From contig JADJJT010000001.1 of assembly GCA_016706405.1 (NCBI GenBank), positions 1,615,501-1,679,500 of the forward strand: a stretch of DNA of 64,000 bases, read 5' to 3'. The notes below the pieces were generated by a model. It saw only the letters and a program-made list of their open reading frames with translations, was not told the origin of the DNA and searched no databases. Every line of letters starts with the position of its first letter. Within the stretch, counting starts at the first letter, position 1. This stretch comes from Sphingobacteriales bacterium. GTDB lineage: Bacteria > Bacteroidota > Bacteroidia > Chitinophagales > UBA2359. A program made the position numbers and the translations under genes. Positions 45,596-55,057 of the stretch are shown in pieces.

Positions 45596-46294
45596 CTACT
45601 GCAGTGCCATTGATTCAAGTTTTTGTATATTGCGAATAAGTAAACGGTGGCGGTTAAAATAAACCAAATTGCTTTTGCGCATCTCGTTTAAAATTGTGGT
45701 TGCCGTTTGCCTTGATGTGTCGGTAAGTTGTGCAATTTCTTTATGGGTATAAAACTGGCTTATTAATATTTCATAACCGATGGCGCGACCATAATCGTGT
45801 GCTATATCAACAATAAACTGTAGCACCCGGTTTCGGGCATTTTTAAAAACCAACATCTCAAGGCGTTGTTGTGTTTTTTGTATTTTTGAACCTAACCAGT
45901 TCATTAATAAATTGGCAAATGAGGCATCGCTGGCAATACGATCGCGTATATCTTGTACCGATATTACATACAGTTGTGTTTGTTCGAGGGCCTGGGCAGT
46001 TTCATTTCGCATTTGGCTGTTGTAAATGGCCGATTCGCCAAAAATTTCGTTGCTTATCAATATTGCCTTAATTATTTCGCGCCCATCATCAGAGTGGTTG
46101 CTTAATTTTACACGCCCTTCTTTAATAATGAAAATGTTGTTTGCTTGCTGATTATTTAAAAAAATGGTTTCGCCTCTTTTAAATTGTAGCGTGGCGGTAA
46201 AACTTAAATCGTTTAGTAAAATATCGGCAAGACTTGGCTGGGCTGGGGCAGCCGCTGTGGCGTTGCTTACAAATGATGAATTAGCGGGTTGCAT
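45596..46294 (-). CDS. Crp/Fnr-family transcriptional regulator
   Basis: 232 residues. The N-terminal cyclic-nucleotide-binding-like domain (FKRGETIFLNNQQANNIFIIKEGRVKL, about 36-65; ISNEIFGESAIYN) is followed by a dimerisation helix and a C-terminal HTH (HKEIAQLTDTSRQTATTILNEMRK). There is no N-terminal cysteine set, so it is not an oxygen-sensing FNR. The ligand is unknown. It might control respiration genes, but nothing in the sequence links it to the nar cluster 20 kb away. Confidence 0.88.
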   Translation of the reverse strand: MQPANSSFVSNATAAAPAQPSLADILLNDLSFTATLQFKRGETIFLNNQQANNIFIIKEGRVKLSNHSDDGREIIKAILISNEIFGESAIYNSQMRNETAQALEQTQLYVISVQDIRDRIASDASFANLLMNWLGSKIQKTQQRLEMLVFKNARNRVLQFIVDIAHDYGRAIGYEILISQFYTHKEIAQLTDTSRQTATTILNEMRKSNLVYFNRHRLLIRNIQKLESMALQ

Positions 46295-46756
46295 GACGTT
46301 TAATAATTAGTGCAAAGGTGCAAATGAGTAAAATTGTTTTTATAATTAGAAGAGACGGGTAAAACTTGGGTTGGATGTAATAGACTGAAATGAGGGAATG
46401 ATATTGCGTTTTGTAGTGCAAAAATATTTTGTTTTGTTAGCCCATAAAAGTACATTTTTTTTGCTTTTTCGGAAGTTTTCAAACATAAAATATAATAGTT
46501 TTTGAACAGCATTTTTTATAAATGATTGGTTATCAGCGTGTTATGATGCGTAAAATGATTTTAAAAAGATTATTTTCCGCACTTTTATCGACAAAGTGAA
46601 TAAATTTTCATTTACTTCCGGATAAAAAATAAAATACTTCCGGAAACAAGCTTTTCCGGAAACACAAAAAAATCATACAGATGTATAACGCTGGTATTTA
46701 TTAAAGCACAAAATCTTTGCAAAACAAGGCGCTGCTTAGGTAGTGCCTTTTAATTG
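46295..46756. other. Gene-free stretch with clustered TCCGGA
   Basis: 462 bp upstream of the Crp-like gene and downstream of the BatE-like gene. No credible ORF. Three TCCGGA palindromes lie within about 45 bp (46615-46660), two of them as TTCCGGAAAC. Minus-strand CACCTTTG, near 46312-46319, may be the -7 box of the Crp-like gene (one mismatch). Confidence 0.4.
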
Positions 46757-47632
46757 CTACCAAATATAGGTCAAACTTTCGGTATTAAGCCACCCCTCGC
46801 GCAGGTCGGGGAGTTGCACTTGTGCCCATCCCTCAGATTGTGCTTTTACCGTTAATTTAATACCTGCCGACAAGGTGTCTATGGGGGTAGCATTAGGGTT
46901 TGGATTGTCATTGAGGGGGGTATTATTTTGCATCACAATAGCTTCGGAATGGTTTACCTCAAAACGGTAGCGAGCCCAGGTGCACAATAAAAAAACCACC
47001 GAAACAACAAGCAAAGCCAAAACTGTTTGCTGTTTTTTAGGTGAAATTATACTTACCCTGCTCTTATTATTTTTATTCCGGATAACAATTAAAAGGGCAG
47101 CCCAAATTGTTAATAAGGCTAATCCTGCCCAAACATCGGCAGGCAATAGGTTGTAAACGGCAGCCGACCATTGGCTATAAAACGGAGGGGGTAGTTGGAC
47201 AATTGGTTTTTCAATTAGTGTTTGTGCAAATTGTAAGTTGTGGGCTATATCGGCATTGTTAGGCTGGGCGCGTAATGCCCGCTGATACCACAAAATAGCT
47301 TGCCCTGGTTGCTTAAGCTGGCAATAAATATTACCTAAATTATATGGTATATCTCCGCCTACAAATCCTTGCTTTAGTAAACGCTGGTAATGGGTTAAAG
47401 CCTCTTCATATTTTCCGGCGGCATAAGCATCGTTTCCGGCCTGCATGGCAATTCGCCAATCAAATAATTCGGTTTTAACATTCTTATTATTAACGCTATC
47501 GTTAAGTGGTGCCGAGGCGTTAGTTTGGCTGGCACCTAAGGGTAAAATAAGGCTGCCTAACAAAAACAACAACAAGCCTATTACAAGCAAGTAAAACCTA
47601 AATTGGTGTATAATATAAACTTGTTTTTTCAT
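46757..47632 (-). CDS. BatE-like TPR/SH3 membrane protein
   Basis: 291 residues. An N-terminal membrane segment (FYLLVIGLLLFLLGSLIL) is followed by two to three tetratricopeptide repeats (about 60-140; DAYAAGKYEEALTHYQRLL, IPYNLGNIYCQLKQPGQAILWYQRAL). Two transmembrane helices (about 165-185 and 205-222) precede a C-terminal SH3-like domain ending QLPDLREGWLNTESLTYIW. This is the BatE layout of the Bat (aerotolerance) operon in Bacteroidota, though batABCD are not adjacent here. Confidence 0.75.
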   Translation of the reverse strand: MKKQVYIIHQFRFYLLVIGLLLFLLGSLILPLGASQTNASAPLNDSVNNKNVKTELFDWRIAMQAGNDAYAAGKYEEALTHYQRLLKQGFVGGDIPYNLGNIYCQLKQPGQAILWYQRALRAQPNNADIAHNLQFAQTLIEKPIVQLPPPFYSQWSAAVYNLLPADVWAGLALLTIWAALLIVIRNKNNKSRVSIISPKKQQTVLALLVVSVVFLLCTWARYRFEVNHSEAIVMQNNTPLNDNPNPNATPIDTLSAGIKLTVKAQSEGWAQVQLPDLREGWLNTESLTYIW

Positions 47633-47685
47633 GCGGCAAAGAACTTAACCTAATGCTTGTATTTGTAATAACAGCAAAACAGGCC

Positions 47686-48105
47686 TTAATTTTTTCCTTT
47701 TTTATGTTTACAACCTATTCTCCTTTTTTTCTTTTTTTCCGTTTTCTTTTGGGCAGGGTTGGGCTCTTCGCCGGCGGCATAAATACTACGAACTAACAAA
47801 GGTGTGCCGATAGCCCGCACATTGGGTGGTATTGAGCCAATTACACCAGTAACCGTTACCTCTAAATTAGGTTTTTGGTATTTAGCCGGTAGTTCGGTAG
47901 TAGGGTTATACCGGGCATTTTGATTGTCAACGGGCACTAATACGTGTTTTTCGGCTACTATTTGCACCGTACACTTTACTTGGTTTAAGTAGCCCACCGA
48001 GTCAATATTGCCTCCGGCAGCCTGAGCCTTTAAATTAAAGGTCAGCGCCCAGTTGGCAATAAAACATAGTACTACAAGCGCAAAAGCTCTAAAAATAGTT
48101 TTCAT
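47686..48105 (-). CDS. Secreted basic protein, function unknown
   Basis: 139 residues with a signal peptide (MKTIFRAFALVVLCFIANWALTFNLKAQA), a short beta-rich domain (residues about 38-112, including KCTVQIVAEKHVLVPV and LEVTVTGVIG) and a strongly basic tail (KKTEKKKKRRIGCKHKKGKN). The tail could bind nucleic acid or surface polymer. No family is recognised. It lies 53 bp upstream of the BatE-like gene on the same strand. Confidence 0.6.
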   Translation of the reverse strand: MKTIFRAFALVVLCFIANWALTFNLKAQAAGGNIDSVGYLNQVKCTVQIVAEKHVLVPVDNQNARYNPTTELPAKYQKPNLEVTVTGVIGSIPPNVRAIGTPLLVRSIYAAGEEPNPAQKKTEKKKKRRIGCKHKKGKN

Positions 48106-48614
48106 GGATTATGGATGATAAAATAAAATAAACGGCAATATTGTGCCACCCCTGAAATAGACAACAAATAGTTTGCAAAGATACAACAAGCCATTAAAAA
48201 ATTTATCCGGATGCTTTAGATGAATACTCCTTTTAAATAAAACTTATCTCGCGTTCATGCAACGCTTGCAAAGCCAATAACGTCATTCACAACTTAGCCT
48301 GCGAAGTCAAATTAATAGATTGATGTTTTTTGATTTAAAAAAATACTACCTTTGCTAGGCAAATTTAAAGTACTATTTGGTTTTTTCCGGAAAAAACACC
48401 ATTTTTGCATAGCATAAGCATCTTATTAACACAATTACCGTTACTTTAACGAGTTAGTTTTACACCTAATTGCCCCGGATGGGCTTTATCCGTAGTTATT
48501 TTAGCCAAACACGTTCATTTTTTTTAAAAAAAATGTTTGATGTTTGTCGGGGTTTTTTTATTTATGTGTTAAATTAATTTGTTTACTGTAAACGTTATTG
48601 TATCATTCAACATT
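48106..48614 (+). promoter_or_regulatory. Long upstream region of porV with a -7 box
   Basis: About 500 bp without a gene. A perfect TAnnTTTG box, TACCTTTG, is at 48347-48354, with TTTG at 48329-48332 (spacer 14 bp, shorter than usual). That would give porV a leader of about 255 bases. TCCGGA occurs near 48208 and 48387. No riboswitch or small RNA was recognised. Confidence 0.4.
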
Positions 48615-49820
48615 ATGATGAATTTTTGTAAATTTTGTTGCTGTTTTTTAGCAACCGTTTTTGCCTTGGTTTTAACAATGCCCGCGCAAGCACAAATTGG
48701 AACAGGCGACACTAACGGCAGCGACAGCCTTAGTTGTTCAAATATTGTAGGCACGGCAATACCTTTTTTGCGTATTAACCCCGATGCTGCTACAGGCGGT
48801 TTGGGCGAGGCCGGCATTGCCACTATGCCAAACGCTGCGGCTATATACCACAATGCTTCAAAATTGGCATTTATTGACAACCAAGCCGGCCTAACGCTAT
48901 CATACACCCCTTGGCTAAAACAATTAGTTGATGACATTTTTATAGCGCATCTTGCCGGATATTACAAAGCCGATAAACTGCAATCATTAGGGCTTTCGTT
49001 GCGGTATTTTTCGTTGGGCAATATAACCTTTACCGATATTGGCGGCAATATTACCGGACAATATAACCCAAATGAGTTTGCCATTGACGTGGCTTATGCT
49101 CGCAAACTTAGCAACGATTTTGGTATGGGTATAACCCTTAAATACATCCGCTCCGACCTAGCAAAAGGACAGGAAATTAACTCGGGTAATATTGCACGTG
49201 CCGCCCAAGCCGCCGCCGCCGATATCTCTATGTTTTACCGCAAAAAAGCAAACTGGTTTGGCCAGGGCAACCAGCTTAATATAGGTGCAGCACTTACTAA
49301 TATTGGCAACAAAGTATCGTACTCCGAAGAAAATGTAAAAGATTTTATACCCATTAACTTAGGTGTTGCCGCCGCCCTAAATACCGAAATTGACGACCAT
49401 AACAGCATTTTGTTTACTACCGAAATAAACAAACTAATGACGCCTACCCCTACCGCCGAATTAGCCGGCGGCGACCCAAACGTCCCCGACTGGAAAGAAA
49501 AATCACTGTTAAGTGGTATGTTTGGCTCGTTTAGCGATGCACCCGACGGTGCCGGCGAAGAACTTTCAGAGCTTATGTACTCAGTAGGTCTTGAGTATTT
49601 GTATAATAAACAATTTGCCTTACGTGCCGGCCATTTTAACGAAAGCAAATGTAAAGGCAACCGCAAATATTTTACCCTTGGTTTGGGCTTAAAATACAGT
49701 GTTTTTGGCTTTAATTTTGCCTATATTATTCCAAGCGGTAGCGGCACGCTTAACAGCCCCTTAGATAATACACTTAGGTTTGGCTTTACCTTTGACTTAA
49801 ATGATAAGGACGACAAATAA
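48615..49820 (+). CDS. porV: Type IX secretion outer-membrane protein PorV (LptO)
   Basis: 401 residues from the ATG at 48615 (the next codon is also ATG). A signal peptide rich in Cys and Phe ends near MPAQAQ. The start of the mature protein, GTAIPFLRINPDAATGGLGEAG, and the following NAAAIYHNASKLAFID are diagnostic of PorV, an FadL-like 14-strand barrel. It shuttles type IX cargo from the translocon to the PorU sortase. The C-terminus ends in an aromatic strand (LRFGFTFDLND). porU lies about 13 kb away on the other strand, whereas the two are often neighbours. Confidence 0.92.
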   Translation: MMNFCKFCCCFLATVFALVLTMPAQAQIGTGDTNGSDSLSCSNIVGTAIPFLRINPDAATGGLGEAGIATMPNAAAIYHNASKLAFIDNQAGLTLSYTPWLKQLVDDIFIAHLAGYYKADKLQSLGLSLRYFSLGNITFTDIGGNITGQYNPNEFAIDVAYARKLSNDFGMGITLKYIRSDLAKGQEINSGNIARAAQAAAADISMFYRKKANWFGQGNQLNIGAALTNIGNKVSYSEENVKDFIPINLGVAAALNTEIDDHNSILFTTEINKLMTPTPTAELAGGDPNVPDWKEKSLLSGMFGSFSDAPDGAGEELSELMYSVGLEYLYNKQFALRAGHFNESKCKGNRKYFTLGLGLKYSVFGFNFAYIIPSGSGTLNSPLDNTLRFGFTFDLNDKDDK

Positions 49821-49885
49821 TAAAATAATATGGTTAGTTTATATTATTGGTTATGCTTAAGGTGCAATCAATAAATCATACGGCC

Positions 49886-49935
49886 AACTAAACCAAAAAC
49901 CCACTTCGTTTGCGAAGTGGGTTTTTGGTTTAGTT
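49886..49935. terminator. Perfect 23-bp stem-loop terminator after porV
   Basis: The arms pair perfectly over 23 bp around the 4-base loop TTTG; the inner part is ACCCACTTCG/CGAAGTGGGT. T-rich sequence follows on the + strand (TTTTTTATA), giving a strong intrinsic terminator for porV. The right arm overlaps the mnmD stop codon (49930-49932), so it also ends that convergent transcript. Confidence 0.85.
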
Positions 49936-50679
49936 TTTTATAGCCCTTAAAATTTGTCGCTTGCCAGGTGGGCCGGGTAGTTTTTGGGTATGCCATCCGG
50001 CACACTGCAAGGCGCGCCGCACCACCCCTTTAACACAATAGGTAGTAAATACCCCCTGCGGTGCAGTGGCCGTATATAGTGCCTCAAATACATAGGGGTG
50101 CCAAAGTTCAGGTTGGGCATTAGGGTCAAAAGCATCGAAATAAATAAGATTGTAATGGTTTCGGGGCAGGCTTGGCAAAACTTGCTGTAGTGTAGCATGG
50201 TGTTTAAACAGGTTAAAGTGTACACCCGTTTCGGTTGGTATTGTTAAAGTTTGCCATTTATTGCTTGGGCAGCTATGCAGTTGGCTAAAAAAGGTCGGCG
50301 CATTGGGTACAACCTCTTTGTAAAAATTTGCATAGTTAAGCTGGGCCGTTACATGTAAAGGTAATGGATGAGCTTCTACGGTTTCGTAAAAAATGGTAAG
50401 TGGCGGTTTCTTTTTTAGTGTGTTTTGCTTTTGCTGTTCCAACAGGGCGATAAAGGTTAAAAAAGCATTTAATCCGGTGCCAAAACCCATTTCAAAAATC
50501 CGGATTACAGGCTGCTCTTTACTCAGAACGAACTGCTCCAAAAAATAACCAAGTCCGCAGTTTATAAAAACGTGCTGCGACTCTTGTATGGCACCATGTA
50601 TCGAATGGTAATGTGTTTGGTATTGTTTACTGTAAACCGTATGCGAAGCATCAGCCGAAAGGTGTAAAATATTGCTCAT
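49930..50679 (-). CDS. mnmD: tRNA U34 methyltransferase MnmD (Methyltransf_30)
   Basis: 249 residues. SAM-binding motif IFEMGFGTGLNAFLTF (residues about 60-75), catalytic-region IYFDAFDPNAQPELWHP, and C-terminal VKGVVRRALQCAGWHTQKLPGPPGKRQILRA are the signatures of the MnmC methyltransferase half. It makes 5-methylaminomethyl-(2-thio)uridine at tRNA position 34. The fused FAD oxidase of MnmC is absent, so this is the single-domain form. The N-terminus HLSADASHTVYSKQYQTHYHS is typical. Confidence 0.9.
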   Translation of the reverse strand: MSNILHLSADASHTVYSKQYQTHYHSIHGAIQESQHVFINCGLGYFLEQFVLSKEQPVIRIFEMGFGTGLNAFLTFIALLEQQKQNTLKKKPPLTIFYETVEAHPLPLHVTAQLNYANFYKEVVPNAPTFFSQLHSCPSNKWQTLTIPTETGVHFNLFKHHATLQQVLPSLPRNHYNLIYFDAFDPNAQPELWHPYVFEALYTATAPQGVFTTYCVKGVVRRALQCAGWHTQKLPGPPGKRQILRAIKN

Positions 50680-50789
50680 CGGTAATTTTGCCGTACATTT
50701 GCCCGTTGAAATATTATAAAACAGTTAGAAGCAGGCGAACCTTACAACAAAACTACCCAAAAACAATCAATTATTGACAAATTTATTTT

Positions 50790-51347
50790 ATGCCAAAACA
50801 AAAAGTTGACGAGAGATACGTAGTAAAACAATCGCTTAAAGTGTTTAGAAGCAAAGGATATAACCATACTAGTATGCAAGATATTGCCGATGCTTGCGAA
50901 TTACAAAAGGGCAGTTTGTATCATTATTTTAAAAGTAAAGAGGCATTAATGCACGCAGTAATTGAATATATGCACACTTATTTCACGCGCGAGGCTTTTA
51001 AACATGCTTACGATGAAACTTTGGGCAATAAACAAAAATTACAAATTTTGGCCGATATTTGTGAAACGCAATATTTTACCTCCGAAAGCGGTTGCTTATT
51101 TGGCAATTTAGCCCTTGAAACGGCAGGCACAATTCCGGAATTATCGAGTATGGTAAAAGATTTCTTTACCGAGTGGGTAAACGCTCTGCAGCACATATTT
51201 TCATCTAAATTTGATGCCGCCACCGCACAAACAATGGCACAAGACAGCCTTGCCGAAATTGAAGGCGCTGTTATGATGATGCGTATTTTTAACGACCGCA
51301 ATTATTTGCGCCGCGCCAATGCACGTATTGTTGCAAAGATAGATTAA
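50790..51347 (+). CDS. TetR/AcrR-family transcriptional regulator
   Basis: 185 residues. N-terminal HTH: KVFRSKGYNHTSMQDIADACELQKGSLYHYFKSKEAL, residues about 18-52. The helical ligand domain contains SESGCLFGNLALETAG, a motif of the AcrR/YezE-like subgroup. No efflux or enzyme gene is adjacent; it is divergent from mnmD and followed by decayed transposon DNA. The target is unknown. Confidence 0.9.
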   Translation: MPKQKVDERYVVKQSLKVFRSKGYNHTSMQDIADACELQKGSLYHYFKSKEALMHAVIEYMHTYFTREAFKHAYDETLGNKQKLQILADICETQYFTSESGCLFGNLALETAGTIPELSSMVKDFFTEWVNALQHIFSSKFDAATAQTMAQDSLAEIEGAVMMMRIFNDRNYLRRANARIVAKID

Positions 51348-51463
51348 CCTTGTTGTAGTACCCTAACAAAAAAATATCCGGATAAAAACAACTGCCGCAC
51401 TAGAAAAAAATGGTTAATTTTGTTGCTAAATTTCTAATACGCAGCGTTAGAGAAAAGAAGCGT

Positions 51464-51875
51464 ATGAAATTCGGTATATCCTTTACCAACAAAGAGATTA
51501 CGCCATGGGGCGGAATGGTATTTTTGCAGCAAATGTTGGCAACAAATTGGCTTTGGCGCACAAGTTACAAATTGCAGTGATTTACCGACTCAAAATTCAA
51601 ATTGGGGTCATAGTTTAGCGGTGCTATTAGAGGCATTTATAACAAGCGTTTGATGTGGTTATAATCCGAAGGGAAAAGGCAGATTAAGCCATCATCCAAT
51701 TATTGCCTTTGTAAACGAGGTAAAAATGGTAGCCAATTTTTGACTACGGAGCAGCGACAGTAGTTCGGCGAACAATTTTGTAGGTTTTTTGGCCAAAACC
51801 TTATCTGATTCTGGAGATAAAACCGTAGGACTAATTACGTTTAGGCAGTGGATTTTGTCAAAAATAAGCGTTTGA
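51464..51875 (+). pseudogene. Decayed IS1380-like transposase
   Basis: Three frame-broken segments keep the order of an IS1380-family N-terminal half. The first is MKFGISFTNKEITPWGGMVF (from the ATG at 51464, stop after 38 codons). The second, in another frame, is LPTQNSNWGHSLAVLLEAFI. The third is GRLSHHPIIAFVNEVKMVAN, then an in-frame stop and SSANNFVGFLAKTLSDSGDK. Several stops and frameshifts mean no product. Catalytic acids and terminal repeats are not recognisable. Apart from a possible inverted repeat (AAAAAACCTAAG about 51895 and CTTAGGTTTTT about 51944) nothing else is seen to 52047. Confidence 0.65.
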
Positions 51876-52047
51876 TTTTTCAAACAACTTCGATGAAAAA
51901 ACCTAAGGGCGAAGATAGTTAAAGCGTTGACTACGGAGGCAGTTCTTAGGTTTTTATAAATTGGGTTGGTAAATCTTTTTCCGGATATTTGTCTGCAAGC
52001 GTTGGTTGGTTTGAAAGAGAGGTTTTTAAAATAGTTGTTTTTTTAGC

Positions 52048-52055
52048 TATATTTG
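52048..52055 (+). promoter_or_regulatory. -7 box of the giant gene
   Basis: TATATTTG, a perfect Bacteroidota TAnnTTTG, 29 bp before the ATG at 52085. No -33 element at standard spacing is obvious. A host-type box implies that the giant gene can be expressed by the cell's own sigma factor. Confidence 0.45.
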
Positions 52056-52084
52056 TCAGGTAAACTTTTTAAAACTTTATCTAT

Positions 52085-55057
52085 ATGGGTCGGTTTGGCG
52101 AAAAAAATACAGATACAAAAATTCCTAAAACTTTTTTTAAAAGTAATAGTTTATTGGAAATAAGTAGTAAGGCTTTGGGTGCTACCCTTTTTATTGCCGT
52201 TCCTTATCCCACACTTAATCGCGACTTCAACACTATAAAAGTGATGTGTATTACAAATGAGGTATTGCATAAATTGATTTCTACTTGTAATGACACTGAG
52301 GAAGCAATATCAAGAATATTTTCTTTCCGATTTGAAGGCAATTGTGGCAGCAAACTCATGATTGGCTTTGTTGGAATTTATCCTTACGGTCAAAACCCCA
52401 AAGAGAAAAAGAATGCAGTAGTAAATTCATTTTCCGATTTAATAACAGTTGAAGTGGCCATAGAGAAAAACCTAAAAAGCCTTTTTGGTGAAAGCTTTAC
52501 AGACTTCGAAACAGCACCCGGATTAATAGACGGCGATGCAGTTGGGCAATTTACAGAAGATGGAAGAATTTTATTATCTTCTGACAATTATGTTACTGGA
52601 GCGGAATATCACGAAGCATTTCACAGAGTTTGGCGTAGGTTTTTAACTGATGCACAAAGAGATGAATTAATACAAGAATTTATTGCCGCAAATCCTAAAA
52701 TAAAAGAAATATTAGATTATAAACGTTCTCAAGGATATGGTGGGTCGGATGCAAGTTTAATTGAGGAAATATTTGCTGAAGAGTTTCGTATGTTTATGTT
52801 AATGCCTGAATATTATATTAAACAAAACAGGAGTGAGAAAAATAAATTTGAAAGAAAGAAAATGAACTTATTCCAACGTTTACTAGCGCTTATTAAAGGG
52901 TTTTTAGGAATTAGAGAAACCTATTTTGATGCAGAATATGCAGCTTTAAATGTGCAACTCTCTGATAATATTCTTAACCTATTTCAGGAAATAGGTGCAG
53001 GTAAATTTTCTAATTCTGTGCAAAGTAGCGATATTATTCATGGTGCTGCAAACATGGTTTTTTTAACTGCTTCGGATTATGTAAATAAAAAAGGAGAAAT
53101 TACAGATGCTAATTTTAATTTTAATCTAGATGCTACACAAATTAATCAAGCAATAGCATCTGTTGCTGGTATAGTTGTAAATAAACTTTTACCCTCAATA
53201 AAATCATCTTTTTATAACAGGGAATCCCTAGAAATTAATAGTGTATTTGAGGAAGCTTTGAAAGAGTTTGTTGCCACAATGTTTTTTGTGAGAACAGATG
53301 CCCTAGAAAAAGCCAAAGTAAATAAAGAATTAACTGCTGAAGAAATAAAAAATAACGCTTTATTTTATTACCGCCCCGAAACGATAAAGGCGACACACCT
53401 TTATAATTATATGGCTAGCTATATTAATAGTAAAGACAGCAGGGACAAATTTGAAATAGATTTTTTTGAAGAAGTTAAAAAGGAAATTAATGCAATTGTA
53501 GGGCTTAAAGTAACCTTTAAAAATGCTGCTGTAATTACAGAAGACGATAAAATTGAAAATCCCGCTGCAGATGAAGTTATTACAAATGAAGACGAAATTA
53601 TAGAAGAAGCTGATGGTGTGGAAAATAGTAATGAAGCAAATTCTAAAATAGCACAAGATAATACTGCAGAGCAAGATAATTATGAAAACCAAAGAAAAAA
53701 GACAGATTTTACGATTCAAGCAACAATAGACCCTAGAACTACCATAAATCAGAAAATAAAACTTTTACTTTATGGTATATACAATAGTTCTAACCAGCTA
53801 AGAAACATAGACCACAATACAACTGGAATATTTGGGCTATATAACCCAAAAGATTTTAATAGGTTTTTAGCCTCATTATTAGAAGATTTATCATCAACTC
53901 CACCTGAACTATTTGAAACAAAACTTTCTGCACTTGCCAAACGCAAAAGAAAAAATTATCGTATATTTTTAGAAAATATTAACCAATTCTTTTTCAAAGA
54001 TGAAGAAGCAGACGATTCTTTAAAAGCTTTATTTATACAATCTTTTTCTAATTTTAATTATACTTATATGATTACTGCTTTAAACGGCAAAAATATATAT
54101 CCAATAAATGAAAATAAAAACACAACCAGAGAATTAATTAGGACAAAAATTAAAGCAGAATATTTAAAAAAAATAGCTGCTGCCAAAGATAAAAGAAATC
54201 TACGGACTATATTTGGCATTCGAATATTTGATAGTGCTGACATAACAGATAAAGTTATTGATGGATTAACCGTAACTTCACCCAAAACTAGAGCAAACTT
54301 AATTGAATTTTTTAATTCCTTAAACCTGTATATACCAGATATGGCGGTATATAATATGGCAGATAAAGGCGTTGTAGAGTTAGCTAAGAGCATTGACGGA
54401 TTTACTGGGCATGTTAAACAAAATATTGGTGATAGTGCTGATTTTGAAAATGCTTTAAAGTTTTTAAATTATATTTTTGCTGTTAAAGATGGCGGTATAA
54501 AACAAGGCGTAAGCGGTAGAATTAATGATATTGCTGATGTGATTGAACCTATGTATGAACGAATTACAAATGCTGTAAAAGGGCCGGATGGAAAAACTTA
54601 TTTTTCTGTATCACAATATACATATCAAACTTTAATTGTGTCAAAATTAAAAGCTTTTGATTTTTATAACGATGTCGAGCTAAACGAAATTATAGATAAT
54701 GATATTACAAAAGAAAAATTACTGTTTCAAGTACAATTAAGGGGAAAAAATACCAAAAATCCTGAAGAAGTTAACCAAGTTGAAGTAGAAATAATAGAAG
54801 AATTAAAGGGTTTACTAGAGCATTTTAGGGAATACAGAGACGATACACTTTACCCTAAAAGTTCAGAAGCCAAAGATCAGTTTAGAATTGGTAAAAAACT
54901 ATATTTATTATACTTATATTCACCAGAATTATTACACAGTAAAACTAAGTTCTCAAGCTATTTTAGAAAAATTCTGTTTGAAGAACCATTTACTTTTAGC
55001 GTGTTAAACCATTTAAAAATATGGAAAATGGGACAAGTATTGAAACAGCCAAACTAA
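52085..55057 (+). CDS. Giant protein, N-terminal part, with HExxH metallopeptidase-like domain
   Basis: 990 codons; residues 1-979 align with the start of one protein continued in the next frame. Residues 1-130 are unassigned. At 155-240 is a zinc-peptidase-like site, GAEYHEAFHRVWRRF (H176, E177, H180), followed by SLIEEIFAEEFRMFM, whose glutamates (E228-E233) could supply the third ligand. A basic segment and long helical regions follow, with an acidic stretch at about 485-525. HEAFH plus the AEEFR motif occurs at the start of giant polyvalent proteins of Bacteroidota phages. At 55015-55019 the run AAAAA appears one A short. Adding one A joins NHLKN to MENGTSIETAK without a break. Confidence 0.7.
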   Translation: MGRFGEKNTDTKIPKTFFKSNSLLEISSKALGATLFIAVPYPTLNRDFNTIKVMCITNEVLHKLISTCNDTEEAISRIFSFRFEGNCGSKLMIGFVGIYPYGQNPKEKKNAVVNSFSDLITVEVAIEKNLKSLFGESFTDFETAPGLIDGDAVGQFTEDGRILLSSDNYVTGAEYHEAFHRVWRRFLTDAQRDELIQEFIAANPKIKEILDYKRSQGYGGSDASLIEEIFAEEFRMFMLMPEYYIKQNRSEKNKFERKKMNLFQRLLALIKGFLGIRETYFDAEYAALNVQLSDNILNLFQEIGAGKFSNSVQSSDIIHGAANMVFLTASDYVNKKGEITDANFNFNLDATQINQAIASVAGIVVNKLLPSIKSSFYNRESLEINSVFEEALKEFVATMFFVRTDALEKAKVNKELTAEEIKNNALFYYRPETIKATHLYNYMASYINSKDSRDKFEIDFFEEVKKEINAIVGLKVTFKNAAVITEDDKIENPAADEVITNEDEIIEEADGVENSNEANSKIAQDNTAEQDNYENQRKKTDFTIQATIDPRTTINQKIKLLLYGIYNSSNQLRNIDHNTTGIFGLYNPKDFNRFLASLLEDLSSTPPELFETKLSALAKRKRKNYRIFLENINQFFFKDEEADDSLKALFIQSFSNFNYTYMITALNGKNIYPINENKNTTRELIRTKIKAEYLKKIAAAKDKRNLRTIFGIRIFDSADITDKVIDGLTVTSPKTRANLIEFFNSLNLYIPDMAVYNMADKGVVELAKSIDGFTGHVKQNIGDSADFENALKFLNYIFAVKDGGIKQGVSGRINDIADVIEPMYERITNAVKGPDGKTYFSVSQYTYQTLIVSKLKAFDFYNDVELNEIIDNDITKEKLLFQVQLRGKNTKNPEEVNQVEVEIIEELKGLLEHFREYRDDTLYPKSSEAKDQFRIGKKLYLLYLYSPELLHSKTKFSSYFRKILFEEPFTFSVLNHLKIWKMGQVLKQPN

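Noticed and set aside
46300..46512. 70-codon leftward frame upstream of the Crp-like gene
   Set aside because: AT-rich chance ORF with no motif; more likely promoter DNA of the regulator.
51692..51883. 63-codon leftward frame
   Set aside because: The opposite strand carries recognisable IS1380-like transposase segments, so this is an antisense shadow of a pseudogene.
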